This document shows, one piece after another, positions 6,965 through 15,950 of a stretch of 64,000 nucleotides of DNA. The DNA is from DASZHJ01 sp035517495 (GTDB taxonomy: Bacteria > Pseudomonadota > Alphaproteobacteria > ATCC43930 > CGMCC-115725): positions 88,575-152,574 of the forward strand of contig DATIYT010000009.1 of NCBI GenBank assembly GCA_035517495.1, given 5' to 3'. Made by a program: the position numbers and the translations under genes. The notes below the pieces were generated by a model. That model was not told the origin of the DNA. It searched no databases and saw nothing but the letters and a program-made list of their open reading frames with translations. Within the stretch, counting starts at the first letter, position 1. Every line of letters begins with the position of its first letter.

Positions 6965-9349
6965 TCAATTTCCGAATGAGGACCGACGTTCTGGCAAGAA
7001 GGTCGTCCGCACCGATTTGGCGGGCGCCGCCAGGTAGCAGGTGATCGTGGTGCCGCTGCCAGGGCTCGAGGCGAGCTCGATCCGTCCGCCGTGCAGCTCG
7101 ATGAAGCTCTTGACCAGCGAGAGCCCAAGGCCCGGCCCCGACTGGCGCGCCTGCGGGTTGCCGCGCTCGAACTTTTCGAAGATGCGCGCCTGGTCCTCCT
7201 GCGGCACGCCCACGCCGGTATCGGCGACGGTGAGCGCGACCTCGTCGTTCTCGCGGCGCGCGCTCAACGAAATGGTGCCGCCCGCCGGAGTGAATTTGAG
7301 CGCGTTCGAGATCAGATTGAACAGCGCTTGCTTGAGCCGGCGTTCGTCGCCCATCAGCATGCCGATGTCGGGCGGACAGTCGAAACTCAAGATCAGGTTC
7401 TGGTTCCGCGCGCGTTCGCGCGCCAGGGTTACAACGCTTGACATCATCGCAAGGATGTCGACGGGCTGGCGTTCCAACGTCATGTACCCCGCCTCGATGG
7501 TGGCGAGGTCGAGGATGTCGTTGATGAGCGACATCAGACGGTGCGAACTGTCGAGGATGCCGCGGCTGTATTCGAGCTGACGTGGGGTGAGCGCGCCGAA
7601 GTACTGGTTCGCCAGAATCTCGGCGAACCCGATGATCGCATTCAGGGGCGTGCGCAACTCATAGGAAACGTTGGCGATGAACTCGCTCTTGAGCCGGCCG
7701 GCGGTCTCGAGCGCCTCGTTGCGTTCGCGCAACGCGCGCTCGACTCGGGTCGAGTCGGTGACATCGAGATAGCTCAGCAGCACGTTGCCGTCGGGCAGCG
7801 GCACGATGGTTGCCTGCAGCACCGAGCCATCGCTGCGCTGCAGCCGCTCGCTTTCGCCGACCCGACTGGTGAGGCGATCAATCACGCGCTGCTTGAGCTG
7901 CGGCCAGCTCTCGGCCGAACCCGGCACCTCGAAGAACGACCGTGTCGCCTCGACCAGGTCGCTCACATGCGGCTCGCCCGTGAGCTGCTCCGGCGTGAGC
8001 TTCCAGATCTGCGCGTAGGCCGGGTTCCAGAGCTTGAGCCGGCCGTCGGTGCCGAGGACCGCGACCGCCTCATAGAGATTGTCGAGCGTTTCGCGCTGCA
8101 CTTCGATCAGCGTGTTGTAGGAGCGCTCCATGGCGAGCTTGTCGGTCACGTCCTCGTAGACGAACGTAAGGCCCCCGAAGGGATGGGGCGACACGACCAC
8201 ACGGAGGGTCCGGTCGTCCGGGAGGTGCAGCAGCTCCTCTTGAGGGCCGAGCAGCGACGTGAACATGGCAAGCTGCTGGCGCTTGAACTCGCGGAAATCC
8301 GCGTATTCCGGCAATCGCCGACGCTCGCGCAGGCGTTCCAGCAGCTCGCCCAGGCCGGGCTCGGACGCGAGCCATTCTTCCTCGAGCCGCCAGAGCTGCG
8401 CGAAGGCCGAATTGAAAAACACGAGGCGCTGGTCCGGGCTGAAAATCGCGACCGCGACGGTCACGTTTTCCAGCACCTCGCCATGGGCGGCGATGTGGCG
8501 CGACAGCTCAGACTGCATGCTTTCGAGGTCGGTGAAGTCGCGCACGAAGCCCACGATCTCGCCGCCATCCAGCGGGTGTTCGGTGAACTCCATCAACCGG
8601 CGCTGACCATTCACGACGACGTGGTGGCTTTCGGATTGGGCGACTTGGGTACGGCTTGCGCGGTCGGCAAGCTCGCGGCCTTGATCACCCAGGACGCGCG
8701 CGCCCAGCTCGCGGCCCTCGGCGATCGCCTGGGTCGGACTCGCTGCTTCCACCGCCTGGGCATAGGCCCGGTTGGCGTCGATCAGGCCCAGCGTGTCGGC
8801 ACGCCGGCGCCACACCGGGGTCGGCAGCGCGTCGATCGTCCGGCGGAGGCGGTCCCGCTCGGCGCGCGCCGAGTCGCGTTCGGCGATGACCTGGGCGCGC
8901 CCGCCTGCTTCGATGAACCACACGAGGTCGGCGCTCTCGGCTGCGCTCTCAATGCGTTTGCCCACGACCTCGAACAGCGTATCGGTCTCTCTCGCGCGCG
9001 CCTCCAGACGGAATGGCACCCCTTCGGCGGCGAGACGCTCCTTAGCGTCCGCAATCGCGGCCGCATCGGCATGGTCGAAGCAGCCGAGGAAATCGGCGAA
9101 GGCCGAGACGCTGGCGAGGCCGAGGCCGGTCGAGGCGCCGGGAACGAAGCTCTCGCCGCCGGTGCGCCGGTCACGGCGGTAGACCGCCGCCGGCTGCTGC
9201 CCCAAAAGCGCGCGCGAGGAAGCCAAGGCCGCAAGCACGCGCTGCCGCTCGTCGGCTTCGCGGCGCAATCGCCAAAGCGCCCAGCCTGCCGCCAGCGCAC
9301 TCACCGCGGCGACCACAACCAGCGATAGGGTAAGCGGGATCACGGGCAC
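6965..9349 (-). CDS. divL: DivL-type pseudo-histidine kinase (tyrosine at phospho-acceptor site)
   Basis: A 794-residue membrane-anchored PAS-rich kinase homologue. There is one N-terminal membrane segment (about residues 5-27), several PAS-like units, a dimerisation helix reading NVSYELRTPLNAIIGF, and a complete-looking HATPase domain with NLISNALKFT, DTGVGVP and GPGLGLSLV. The phospho-acceptor position is Tyr563 (codon TAT, 7661-7663) instead of His. This is the hallmark of Caulobacter DivL, which controls CckA and thus CtrA phosphorylation without acting as a normal kinase (established knowledge). Its place downstream of ahcY and near tsaE is also typical. The start is a GTG; a second GTG lies two codons later. 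A Tyr-bearing kinase other than DivL is the alternative. Confidence 0.82.
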   Translation of the reverse strand: MPVIPLTLSLVVVAAVSALAAGWALWRLRREADERQRVLAALASSRALLGQQPAAVYRRDRRTGGESFVPGASTGLGLASVSAFADFLGCFDHADAAAIADAKERLAAEGVPFRLEARARETDTLFEVVGKRIESAAESADLVWFIEAGGRAQVIAERDSARAERDRLRRTIDALPTPVWRRRADTLGLIDANRAYAQAVEAASPTQAIAEGRELGARVLGDQGRELADRASRTQVAQSESHHVVVNGQRRLMEFTEHPLDGGEIVGFVRDFTDLESMQSELSRHIAAHGEVLENVTVAVAIFSPDQRLVFFNSAFAQLWRLEEEWLASEPGLGELLERLRERRRLPEYADFREFKRQQLAMFTSLLGPQEELLHLPDDRTLRVVVSPHPFGGLTFVYEDVTDKLAMERSYNTLIEVQRETLDNLYEAVAVLGTDGRLKLWNPAYAQIWKLTPEQLTGEPHVSDLVEATRSFFEVPGSAESWPQLKQRVIDRLTSRVGESERLQRSDGSVLQATIVPLPDGNVLLSYLDVTDSTRVERALRERNEALETAGRLKSEFIANVSYELRTPLNAIIGFAEILANQYFGALTPRQLEYSRGILDSSHRLMSLINDILDLATIEAGYMTLERQPVDILAMMSSVVTLARERARNQNLILSFDCPPDIGMLMGDERRLKQALFNLISNALKFTPAGGTISLSARRENDEVALTVADTGVGVPQEDQARIFEKFERGNPQARQSGPGLGLSLVKSFIELHGGRIELASSPGSGTTITCYLAAPAKSVRTTFLPERRSSFGN

Positions 9350-9488
9350 CGCTCCCGCAAAAACCGGTTCCGGCCTATAGCCCTACTCGACATGGGATGT
9401 CGCCCCCAAGCCCCGAGGGCGATTATGGCTCAGCCGGCGGTGTTTCCTAAGGAAAAAGCGTCGGAGCCGCGCAATGGCCCGGTGGTGG

Positions 9489-10886
9489 TCAATACCGGTA
9501 GTGGTCGGGCTTGAATGGGCCTTGCGGTTTGATGCCGAGGTACTCCGCCTGCTTTTCGGAAAGCTCGGTCAAATGCACACCGAGCTTTTCCAGGTGCAGC
9601 GCCGCCACCTTCTCATCGAGCGTCTTTGGCAGGGTATAGACCTGCTTTTGGTACTTGCCGGGATTGGCGTAAAGCTCGATCTGAGCCAGCACCTGGTTGG
9701 TGAAAGAGGCGCTCATGACGAAGCTCGGATGGCCGGTCCCGCAGCCGAGGTTAACCAGCCGGCCCTTGGCCAGCACAATCAGCCGCTTGCCGTCGGGCAT
9801 GATCACCTCGTCCACCTGCGGCTTCACCTCCTCCCAGCGACAATTGCGCAGCGCGCCGATCTGAATCTCGCTGTCGAAATGGCCGATATTGCAGACGATG
9901 GCGCGGTTCTTCATGCGCCGCATGTGGTCGATGCTGATCACATCGACGTTGCCGGTCGCGGTGACGAAGATGTCGCCAATTGGCGCCGCCTCGTCCATGG
10001 TCACGACCTGATAACCCTCCATCGCCGCCTGCAATGCGCAGATCGGATCGATCTCGGTTACCATCACGCGCGCTCCGGCGTTGCGCAGCGAGGCCGCCGA
10101 GCCCTTGCCCACATCGCCGAAGCCCGCGACCACGGCGATCTTGCCTGCCATCATCACGTCGGTGGCGCGGCGGATGCCGTCGACCAGGCTTTCCCGGCAG
10201 CCGTAGAGATTGTCGAATTTCGACTTGGTGACGCTGTCGTTCACGTTGATTGCCGGGAACAGCAGCCGCCCGTCTTTCGCCATCTGGTAGAGCCGATGGA
10301 CGCCGGTGGTGGTCTCCTCGGTGACGCCGCGGATGCTCTTGCCAAGCGTCGCGTACCACCCGGGTTTCGCCGCGAGGCGTTGCTTGATGGCCGCGAACAG
10401 TACTTCTTCCTCCTCGCTGCCGGGATTGGCGAGGACCTTAGGGTCCTGCTCGGCGCGCATCCCCAAATGCACCAGCAGAGTGGCATCGCCGCCGTCGTCG
10501 AGGATCATGTTCGGCGTGCCGCCGTCGCTCCACTCGAAGATTCGGTGCGTGAACTGCCAATATTCCTCGAGCGACTCGCCCTTGTACGCGAAAACCGGCG
10601 TGCCGCCAGCGGCAATCGCCGCGGCGGCATGATCTTGGGTCGAAAAGATGTTGCAGGAAGCCCAGCGCACGTCCGCGCCGAGCCGCTTCAGGGTCTCGAT
10701 CAGCACCGCGGTCTGGATCGTCATATGCAGCGAGCCCGCGATCCGCGCCCCCTTTAGCGGTTGCTTCGGACCGTACTCCGCGCGCACCGCCATCAGCCCG
10801 GGCATCTCGCTCTCCGCCAGAGATATCTCGCGCCGTCCGAAATCCGCCAGCGAGAGATCGGCAACCCGGTAGTCGGCTTGTGCCAT
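9489..10886 (-). CDS. ahcY: Adenosylhomocysteinase (S-adenosylhomocysteine hydrolase)
   Basis: A 465-residue enzyme that reversibly splits S-adenosylhomocysteine into adenosine and homocysteine, relieving product inhibition of methyltransferases. Conserved segments include SLHMTIQTAVLIETL, SCNIFSTQDHAAAAI, the NAD-binding GFGDVGKGSA, and the C-terminal KPDHYRY that contributes to the neighbouring subunit's NAD site. I placed the start at the ATG at 10886, preceded by GAGGAG at 8 bases; a GTG three codons earlier directly abuts that Shine-Dalgarno and is unlikely. The gene is divergent from the TIR protein gene and followed by divL in the same direction after 139 bp. Confidence 0.97.
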   Translation of the reverse strand: MAQADYRVADLSLADFGRREISLAESEMPGLMAVRAEYGPKQPLKGARIAGSLHMTIQTAVLIETLKRLGADVRWASCNIFSTQDHAAAAIAAGGTPVFAYKGESLEEYWQFTHRIFEWSDGGTPNMILDDGGDATLLVHLGMRAEQDPKVLANPGSEEEEVLFAAIKQRLAAKPGWYATLGKSIRGVTEETTTGVHRLYQMAKDGRLLFPAINVNDSVTKSKFDNLYGCRESLVDGIRRATDVMMAGKIAVVAGFGDVGKGSAASLRNAGARVMVTEIDPICALQAAMEGYQVVTMDEAAPIGDIFVTATGNVDVISIDHMRRMKNRAIVCNIGHFDSEIQIGALRNCRWEEVKPQVDEVIMPDGKRLIVLAKGRLVNLGCGTGHPSFVMSASFTNQVLAQIELYANPGKYQKQVYTLPKTLDEKVAALHLEKLGVHLTELSEKQAEYLGIKPQGPFKPDHYRY

Positions 10887-11131
10887 GGAAAACACTCCTC
10901 AGTTGGGGCTGAAAGCCAGCCTTCGGCGGATGATGCTCAGGCGGCTTGCGGCATATACCAGCGGCACGAGACCCGGGCAAGGTTAACGGGGGCACGACCG
11001 ATGCCACGCAAGAAACGCCTCCACCCGAACGGAGGAACTTCAAATTGGCCGCGCGGGCGACGTATAGTGGATGACACGTCGGGCCGGGCGCGAGGCGCGG
11101 GCGGATTGGGGGTAGGGAGGGCAGCGGGTCT

Positions 11132-13384
11132 ATGTCGGCCAGCATCTTCATCAGCTATGCCTCGAAGGACCGAAAGGTCGCGGAAAGCATCTGCAACGCC
11201 CTCGAACACCGGGGCCTGAAGTGCTGGATTTCCTGCCGCGATGTGGGCCCGGGCGAGAATTTCCAGGAATCGATCGTGCGAGCGATTCGGAACGCCAGGC
11301 TGATGGTGCTGGTCTTTTCGGCCAATGCGAATAATTCCGACGAGATCAAGAAAGAGCTGGTCCTGGCCGGACGCAGCAAGCTGATCGTGGTGCCCCTTCG
11401 GGTCGAGGACGTGGCGCCGAGCGACGCCTTCGCCTATGAATTCGCGACCCGGCAGTGGATCGACCTATTCGACGACTGGGAGCGCGCGCTGGAGCAGCTC
11501 GCAACCCAAGTCGCGGCCTCACTCGCGGGCCACGACCCACCGTTCCCGTCCGCGATGGATGCTCCCGCGGCCGCGAAATCCGACGAACCCGGTACTGTCT
11601 CCGTCCCTCCTGTCCCCCACAGGGAAAAAACGATTCCTCCGGCTCCCGCTGCCGAGACGGTTGCGCCCCTCGCGGCATCGACTCTGCCGCGTGCGCCGGT
11701 CTTGACGCCGGAATCGACCGTTGCGGCGGTAACCGCGCTGGCGGAAGCGCCTCGGACCGAGGTGAAATCTTCGGCCTCGAGCGCGAAGCCCATTCCGGTC
11801 CAACCAGTGACTCCCCCGGGCCCGGCGCAGAACGAGATCGTGCAGCCCACGCCTCCCCCGCTGCCCAAACCACAGCGGCTTGGCCTCTGGATTGGGCTCG
11901 GCGCCGGCGGCGTCGCGGTGCTCGTGGCCCTGGTGGTGCTGAGCCTGATGCCGCCGGTGAAGCTCGGCCCTTCTCCAGCGCCTCCATCGCCGGCACCGGT
12001 CACTCCCGCTCCGGTAAACCCGGCTCCCGCTCCTGCGCCCGCCACGCCCACCCCGCAATCGTCCGCGGCGGCCGACGCCAACAACAAGGGCGACCAAGCC
12101 TACGACCGCCGCGACTACGCCGAGGCGCTGCGCTGGTACCAAATCAGCGCGGATCAGGGCTTCGCCGAAGCCGAGAACAATCTTGGCTGGATGTATCAAA
12201 ACGGCTATGGCGTGACGCGTGACTACTCGGAGGCGCTGCGCTGGTACCGCAAGGCCGCCGACCAGGGCTTTGCCTCGGCTCAGAACAATGTCGGATGGTT
12301 CTATCAGAACGGCTTTGGCGTGGGGCAGGACTACGGCGCGGCGATGGGCTGGTACCGCAAGGCCGCGGATCAAGGCAACAACGCCGCCACCAACAACGTC
12401 GCTTGGCTCTACCAGAACGGGCTTGGCGTCAAGCAGGACTACGCCGAGGCTCTACGCTGGTACCGCAAGGCCGCTGATGCGGGTTACGCCGCCGCGCAGA
12501 ACAATGTCGGCTGGATGTACCAGCACGGCTGGGGCGTGCAGCAGGATTATGCACAGGCCATGCAGTGGTACCGCAAGGCCGCGGACCAGGGTTATGCCGA
12601 CGCACAGAACAATGTCGGCTTTCTCTACGGCAACGGTTATGGCGTCACTCAGGACTACAGCGAGGCGATGCGTTGGTATCGCAAAGCCGCGGACCAAGGC
12701 TATGCCACGGCGCAGGACAACGTGGGCTATCTCTTCCAGAATGGCCTGAGCGTTCCCCAGGATTACGCGGAGGCGGCGCGTTGGTACCGCAAAGCCGCGG
12801 ATCAGGGCTATTCGACCGCCGAGAACAATTTGGGATACCTCTATCAAAACGGCTTGGGGGTTCAGAAGGACTATGCCGAGGCCGCCCGCTGGTATCTCAA
12901 GGCCGCTAATGACGGCGACGATCTGGCGCAGAACAATCTGGGCTGGCTCTATCAGAACGGTCTCGGCGTGAAGCAAGACTATGCCGAGGCGCTCCGGTGG
13001 TATCGCAAGGCCGCCGACCAGGGTAACGCCTCCGCGCAAAACAACGTCGGTTGGATGTATCAGCATGGGTTCGGCACGGCGCAGGATTATGTGGAGGCGA
13101 TGCGCTGGTATCGAATGGCGGCCAACCAGGGCGATAGCGCCGCACAGAACAACGTGGGTGCGATGTATCAGAACGGCAACGGAGTGAGGCAGGACTACGC
13201 GCAGGCGATGCAGTGGTACCGCAAGGCCGCCGATCAGGGCTACGCCCTGGCGCAGGACAATATCGGCATGCTCTACGCCAACGGGCTCGGCGTGCCGCGC
13301 GACATCGGACAGGCGCGCACGTGGATGGAGAAGGCCGCGCGCAACGGCGACGACGACGCGAAGAAGTGGCTTTCGAGCCACTGA
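11132..13384 (+). CDS. TIR domain - transmembrane - Sel1-repeat protein
   Basis: A 750-residue protein in four parts. Residues 1 to about 130 form a TIR domain (IFISYASKDR, CWISCRDVGPGENF, LMVLVFSANANNSDEIKKEL). Glu75 aligns with the catalytic glutamate of NAD-cleaving TIR domains (inference). Proline-rich linkers flank one hydrophobic helix at about 249-270 (WIGLGAGGVAVLVALVVL). The C-terminal half is eleven complete 36-residue Sel1-like repeats plus a partial twelfth. With no cleavable signal peptide visible, the likely topology is cytoplasmic TIR and periplasmic repeats. A GGGAGGG Shine-Dalgarno precedes the ATG. Bacterial TIR proteins often act in immunity or signalling; the role here is unknown. 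The GNAT gene follows after 15 bp. Confidence 0.88.
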   Translation: MSASIFISYASKDRKVAESICNALEHRGLKCWISCRDVGPGENFQESIVRAIRNARLMVLVFSANANNSDEIKKELVLAGRSKLIVVPLRVEDVAPSDAFAYEFATRQWIDLFDDWERALEQLATQVAASLAGHDPPFPSAMDAPAAAKSDEPGTVSVPPVPHREKTIPPAPAAETVAPLAASTLPRAPVLTPESTVAAVTALAEAPRTEVKSSASSAKPIPVQPVTPPGPAQNEIVQPTPPPLPKPQRLGLWIGLGAGGVAVLVALVVLSLMPPVKLGPSPAPPSPAPVTPAPVNPAPAPAPATPTPQSSAAADANNKGDQAYDRRDYAEALRWYQISADQGFAEAENNLGWMYQNGYGVTRDYSEALRWYRKAADQGFASAQNNVGWFYQNGFGVGQDYGAAMGWYRKAADQGNNAATNNVAWLYQNGLGVKQDYAEALRWYRKAADAGYAAAQNNVGWMYQHGWGVQQDYAQAMQWYRKAADQGYADAQNNVGFLYGNGYGVTQDYSEAMRWYRKAADQGYATAQDNVGYLFQNGLSVPQDYAEAARWYRKAADQGYSTAENNLGYLYQNGLGVQKDYAEAARWYLKAANDGDDLAQNNLGWLYQNGLGVKQDYAEALRWYRKAADQGNASAQNNVGWMYQHGFGTAQDYVEAMRWYRMAANQGDSAAQNNVGAMYQNGNGVRQDYAQAMQWYRKAADQGYALAQDNIGMLYANGLGVPRDIGQARTWMEKAARNGDDDAKKWLSSH
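12113..13381 (+). repeat. Tandem 108-bp coding repeats (Sel1-like, 36 residues each)
   Basis: Eleven full units of exactly 108 bp start at 12113 and step to 13193; a shortened twelfth starts at 13301. Each encodes a unit beginning like DYAEALRWYRKAADQG and ending near a QNG-hGV segment. No insertion or deletion disturbs the period. The nucleotide sequence varies much more than the protein, so the array is old and under selection rather than a fresh duplication. Confidence 0.93.
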
Positions 13385-13399
13385 GCGCGGGAGACGAAC

Positions 13400-13882
13400 G
13401 TGTCCGAAAGGAACGCGGCGGCGCGCCGGATTCGCCGCGCGGTGCCGGCGGATGCGGAATTCGTGCGGATGCTCACGCGAGCGGCCTATGCGGCATGGGT
13501 TCCGCTGATCGGCCGCGAGCCGTTGCCGATGCGGGCCGATTATGAGCGCGCCGTCCGCGAGCACCTGATCGATCTGCTCGATGTGGGCGGGACGCTGGCG
13601 GCGCTCATCGAAATCGTTCCCGCGCCCGATCATCTGCTGGTGCTCAACGTCGCGGTGGCGCCCGAATTTCAGGGACAGGGTCACGGCAGCTATCTGATGC
13701 GGCATGCCGAAGGGGTCGCCGCGGCGCTGGGCGTGCCGGAACTTCGCCTTTTCACCAATAAGCAGTTCGGGCGGAATATCGAGCTCTACCGGAGCCTCGG
13801 CTACGCGATCGACCGCGAGGAGCCCTTCATGGGCGGCTTCACGGTCTACATGTCGAAGCGGTTGGGCGGAGCGTCGGCCTGA
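13400..13882 (+). CDS. GNAT-family N-acetyltransferase
   Basis: A 160-residue acetyltransferase. Acetyl-CoA binding motif A is visible as NVAVAPEFQGQGHGSYLM, followed by the C-terminal ELYRSLGYAIDREEPF strand typical of the fold. The substrate cannot be read from sequence. The start is a GTG with an upstream GGGAGA, 15 bases after the stop of the TIR-Sel1 gene, so the two probably share a transcript. Its stop lies 3 bases from the stop of the convergent ptsI. Confidence 0.87.
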   Translation: MSERNAAARRIRRAVPADAEFVRMLTRAAYAAWVPLIGREPLPMRADYERAVREHLIDLLDVGGTLAALIEIVPAPDHLLVLNVAVAPEFQGQGHGSYLMRHAEGVAAALGVPELRLFTNKQFGRNIELYRSLGYAIDREEPFMGGFTVYMSKRLGGASA

Positions 13883-13885
13883 CCC

Positions 13886-15661
13886 TCACGCGAGCGCGTT
13901 GAAATCGTCGACGAGGCTCGCGATCCGGCCGTCGTCCATCTGGTCCATGATCGCGGTGGCGCGGCGCTGCGCCGCCTGCAAGTCAAGCTCGCGGATGCGG
14001 CGCTTGACGCGGCCGAGGTTGGCCGGCGCCATCGAGAGATCGCGGATGCCGAGGCCCAACAGCAGCGCCGTGTAACGGGGGTCGCCCGCCATCTCGCCGC
14101 AGACGCTCACGGGAATGCGTGCGCGGAGCGCCGCTTCGATCGAGAATTGAATAAGCCGCAACACCGCCGGGTGCAGCGGGTTGTAGAGATGCGCCACTTG
14201 CTCGTCGCCGCGGTCGATCGCGAGCGTGTATTGGATGAGATCGTTGGTGCCGATCGCGAAAAAATCGCTCTCGCTCGCAAGCGCGTCCGCCGAAAGCGCG
14301 GCACCCGGTATCTCGATCATCACGCCCAAGGGCGGCGGCGGATCGGCGATCTTCTCGCCGCGGCGCTTCAAGCGTCGCGCCACCTGCGCCAGGGCCTCGC
14401 GCACACGGCGCACCTCGCCGACGCTCGAAACCATCGGCAGCAGAATGCGCACGGGTCCGTCGACGCTCGCGCGCAGGATCGCCGCAAGCTGGGTGTCGAG
14501 GAGTTTGCGTTCTTTGAGCGAAAGGCGAATCGCGCGCAGGCCGAGCGCGGGGTTGGCGCCCTCACCGCCGAGCACCTCGGTCAAGGGGGCCGCAAGCTTG
14601 TCGCCGCCGATATCAAGGGTGCGAATGGTGACCGGCTTGCCCTCCATCCCCCGCACCAGGGTCCGGTAGGCGCGGTACTGCTCGTCCTCGTCCGGGAGGT
14701 CTTCGCGGTTCATGAACAAGAACTCGGTGCGCACGAGGCCCAGGCCCTGCGCCCCGGCGGCGAGCGCCTGCTCCAGCTCCCGCGGCAGCTCGATATTGGC
14801 CTCGAGCTCGATCTCCTCGCCGTCGCGGGTCACCGCCGATACGCGCTTGAGGCGCTGCAGCTGCCGCTGCTCGCGGTGATAGGCTTCCTGGCGCCGCTGG
14901 TAGCGCGCAAGCGTCTGCGCGGTGGGGTTCAAAACCACGACGCCGGCGCCACCGTCCACCACCACCGTCTCGCCCGGTTGCGCACCCGCGAGCAGTCCTG
15001 CCACCCCCAATACGGCGGGGAGGCCGAGCGAGCGCGCCATGATCGCCGTGTGGCTTTCGCTGCCGCCCAGCATCGCGGCGAACCCCGCGATCCGCCGCGG
15101 GTCCATGAGCGCCGTGTCCGCCGGGCTCAACTCCTCCGCCAGGATCACCGTGCCCTCGGGGAGCAGGTGGAAGCCGGCATAGGGCGTCTGCGTCAGGTTG
15201 CGGAGAAGTCGCGCTCCGACCGCGCGCACATCCTCGATGCGCTGCGCCAGATAGGCGTCCTCCATGGCGGCAAAGCTGTCGCCGATGGCGCCGATCTCCA
15301 CCTGCACTGCGCGCTCGGCGTTGACGTGTTCCTCGCCGATGCGCCGCTCGACGCCGCGCACCAAGCGCGAATTGGTCAGCATCGCCTGATGCGCCTCCAA
15401 CAGCTCGACCATTTCCTTGGCCGCACTCTCCGGCAACGACGCTGCCTTGACCCTGAGCTTCTTGAGCTGTTTTAGCGACACCTGGACCGCGGCGTCGAAA
15501 CGCTGGCGTTCGCGCGCGACCTCGCCCGATTCGATGCGCCGCTCGGCTACCGGTGGCTCGCCGTCCTCGCTGATGAAGGCCGGGCCGATCGCGATGCCGG
15601 GCGCCACGCCGAGCCCGTGCAGTTCGCGCTCCGGGCGCCGCTGGATGCCCTCACCCCTCAT
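13886..15661 (-). CDS. ptsI: Phosphoenolpyruvate--protein phosphotransferase (PTS enzyme I)
   Basis: Enzyme I of about 591 residues transfers phosphate from PEP to HPr. The N-terminal domain has the phospho-histidine motif GGSESHTAIMARSLG with His204. The PEP-binding barrel has LVRTEFLFMNR, TLDIGGDK, GVMIEIPGA, SDFFAIGTNDLIQYTLA and the catalytic-cysteine segment PVSVCGEMAGD. I placed the start at the ATG at 15661, which overlaps the end of ptsH by 11 bases; the frame extends 17 codons further upstream. It is the last gene of the hprK-rapZ-EIIA-ptsH-ptsI unit. No sugar permease is nearby, so a regulatory role is likely. Confidence 0.93.
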   Translation of the reverse strand: MRGEGIQRRPERELHGLGVAPGIAIGPAFISEDGEPPVAERRIESGEVARERQRFDAAVQVSLKQLKKLRVKAASLPESAAKEMVELLEAHQAMLTNSRLVRGVERRIGEEHVNAERAVQVEIGAIGDSFAAMEDAYLAQRIEDVRAVGARLLRNLTQTPYAGFHLLPEGTVILAEELSPADTALMDPRRIAGFAAMLGGSESHTAIMARSLGLPAVLGVAGLLAGAQPGETVVVDGGAGVVVLNPTAQTLARYQRRQEAYHREQRQLQRLKRVSAVTRDGEEIELEANIELPRELEQALAAGAQGLGLVRTEFLFMNREDLPDEDEQYRAYRTLVRGMEGKPVTIRTLDIGGDKLAAPLTEVLGGEGANPALGLRAIRLSLKERKLLDTQLAAILRASVDGPVRILLPMVSSVGEVRRVREALAQVARRLKRRGEKIADPPPPLGVMIEIPGAALSADALASESDFFAIGTNDLIQYTLAIDRGDEQVAHLYNPLHPAVLRLIQFSIEAALRARIPVSVCGEMAGDPRYTALLLGLGIRDLSMAPANLGRVKRRIRELDLQAAQRRATAIMDQMDDGRIASLVDDFNALA

Positions 15662-15950
15662 CGAACCCACAGCGCACGAGATCGGCGAGCGCCGCAACGG
15701 CACGCTCGGCATCGCGGCCGTCGGCGGAAAGCTCGATGATCGTTCCAGGGCCGGCCGCCAGCATCATCAGCCCCATGATCGAGCGGCCGGAAACCTCGGT
15801 TCCGTTCTTGCGCACCCAGACCTCGGCGTCGAATTCTACGGCGAGCTTGACGAAGCGAGCGGCGGCACGTGCATGCAGACCGCGGCGGTTGCAGATGGTC
15901 ACCGACCTCATTACCGCTCGCGCCGGCCGCCCCTCCGCGGCGTCGTTCAT
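15651..15950 (-). CDS. ptsH: Phosphocarrier protein HPr
   Basis: A 99-residue HPr. His26 in NRRGLHARAAARFVK is the enzyme I phosphorylation site. Ser57 in SGRSIMGLMML is 31 residues later, the same spacing as His15 and Ser46 in classical HPr, and is the expected HprK target. The ATG at 15950 overlaps the EIIA stop as ATGA. A start at Met14 (15911) would give a more usual length, but the overlap favours the longer form. It is the only HPr in the window, although two enzymes I are encoded. Confidence 0.93.
   Translation of the reverse strand: MNDAAEGRPARAVMRSVTICNRRGLHARAAARFVKLAVEFDAEVWVRKNGTEVSGRSIMGLMMLAAGPGTIIELSADGRDAERAVAALADLVRCGFDEG

Noticed and set aside
7541..9328. Long plus-strand open frame of about 595 codons
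   Set aside because: Antisense shadow of divL. Similar shadows lie opposite ptsI (14147-15475), alpha-2-macroglobulin (29743-31401) and ptsP (47564-49255).
10887..11131. SAH or SAM riboswitch upstream of ahcY
   Set aside because: Only a short GGCTG/CAGCC hairpin (10907-10921) is visible; I could not match a known SAH or SAM riboswitch core. A covariance-model search would decide.
12113..13381. CRISPR-like regular repeats
   Set aside because: The period is 108 bp, fully coding, with divergent DNA and conserved protein; these are Sel1 repeats.
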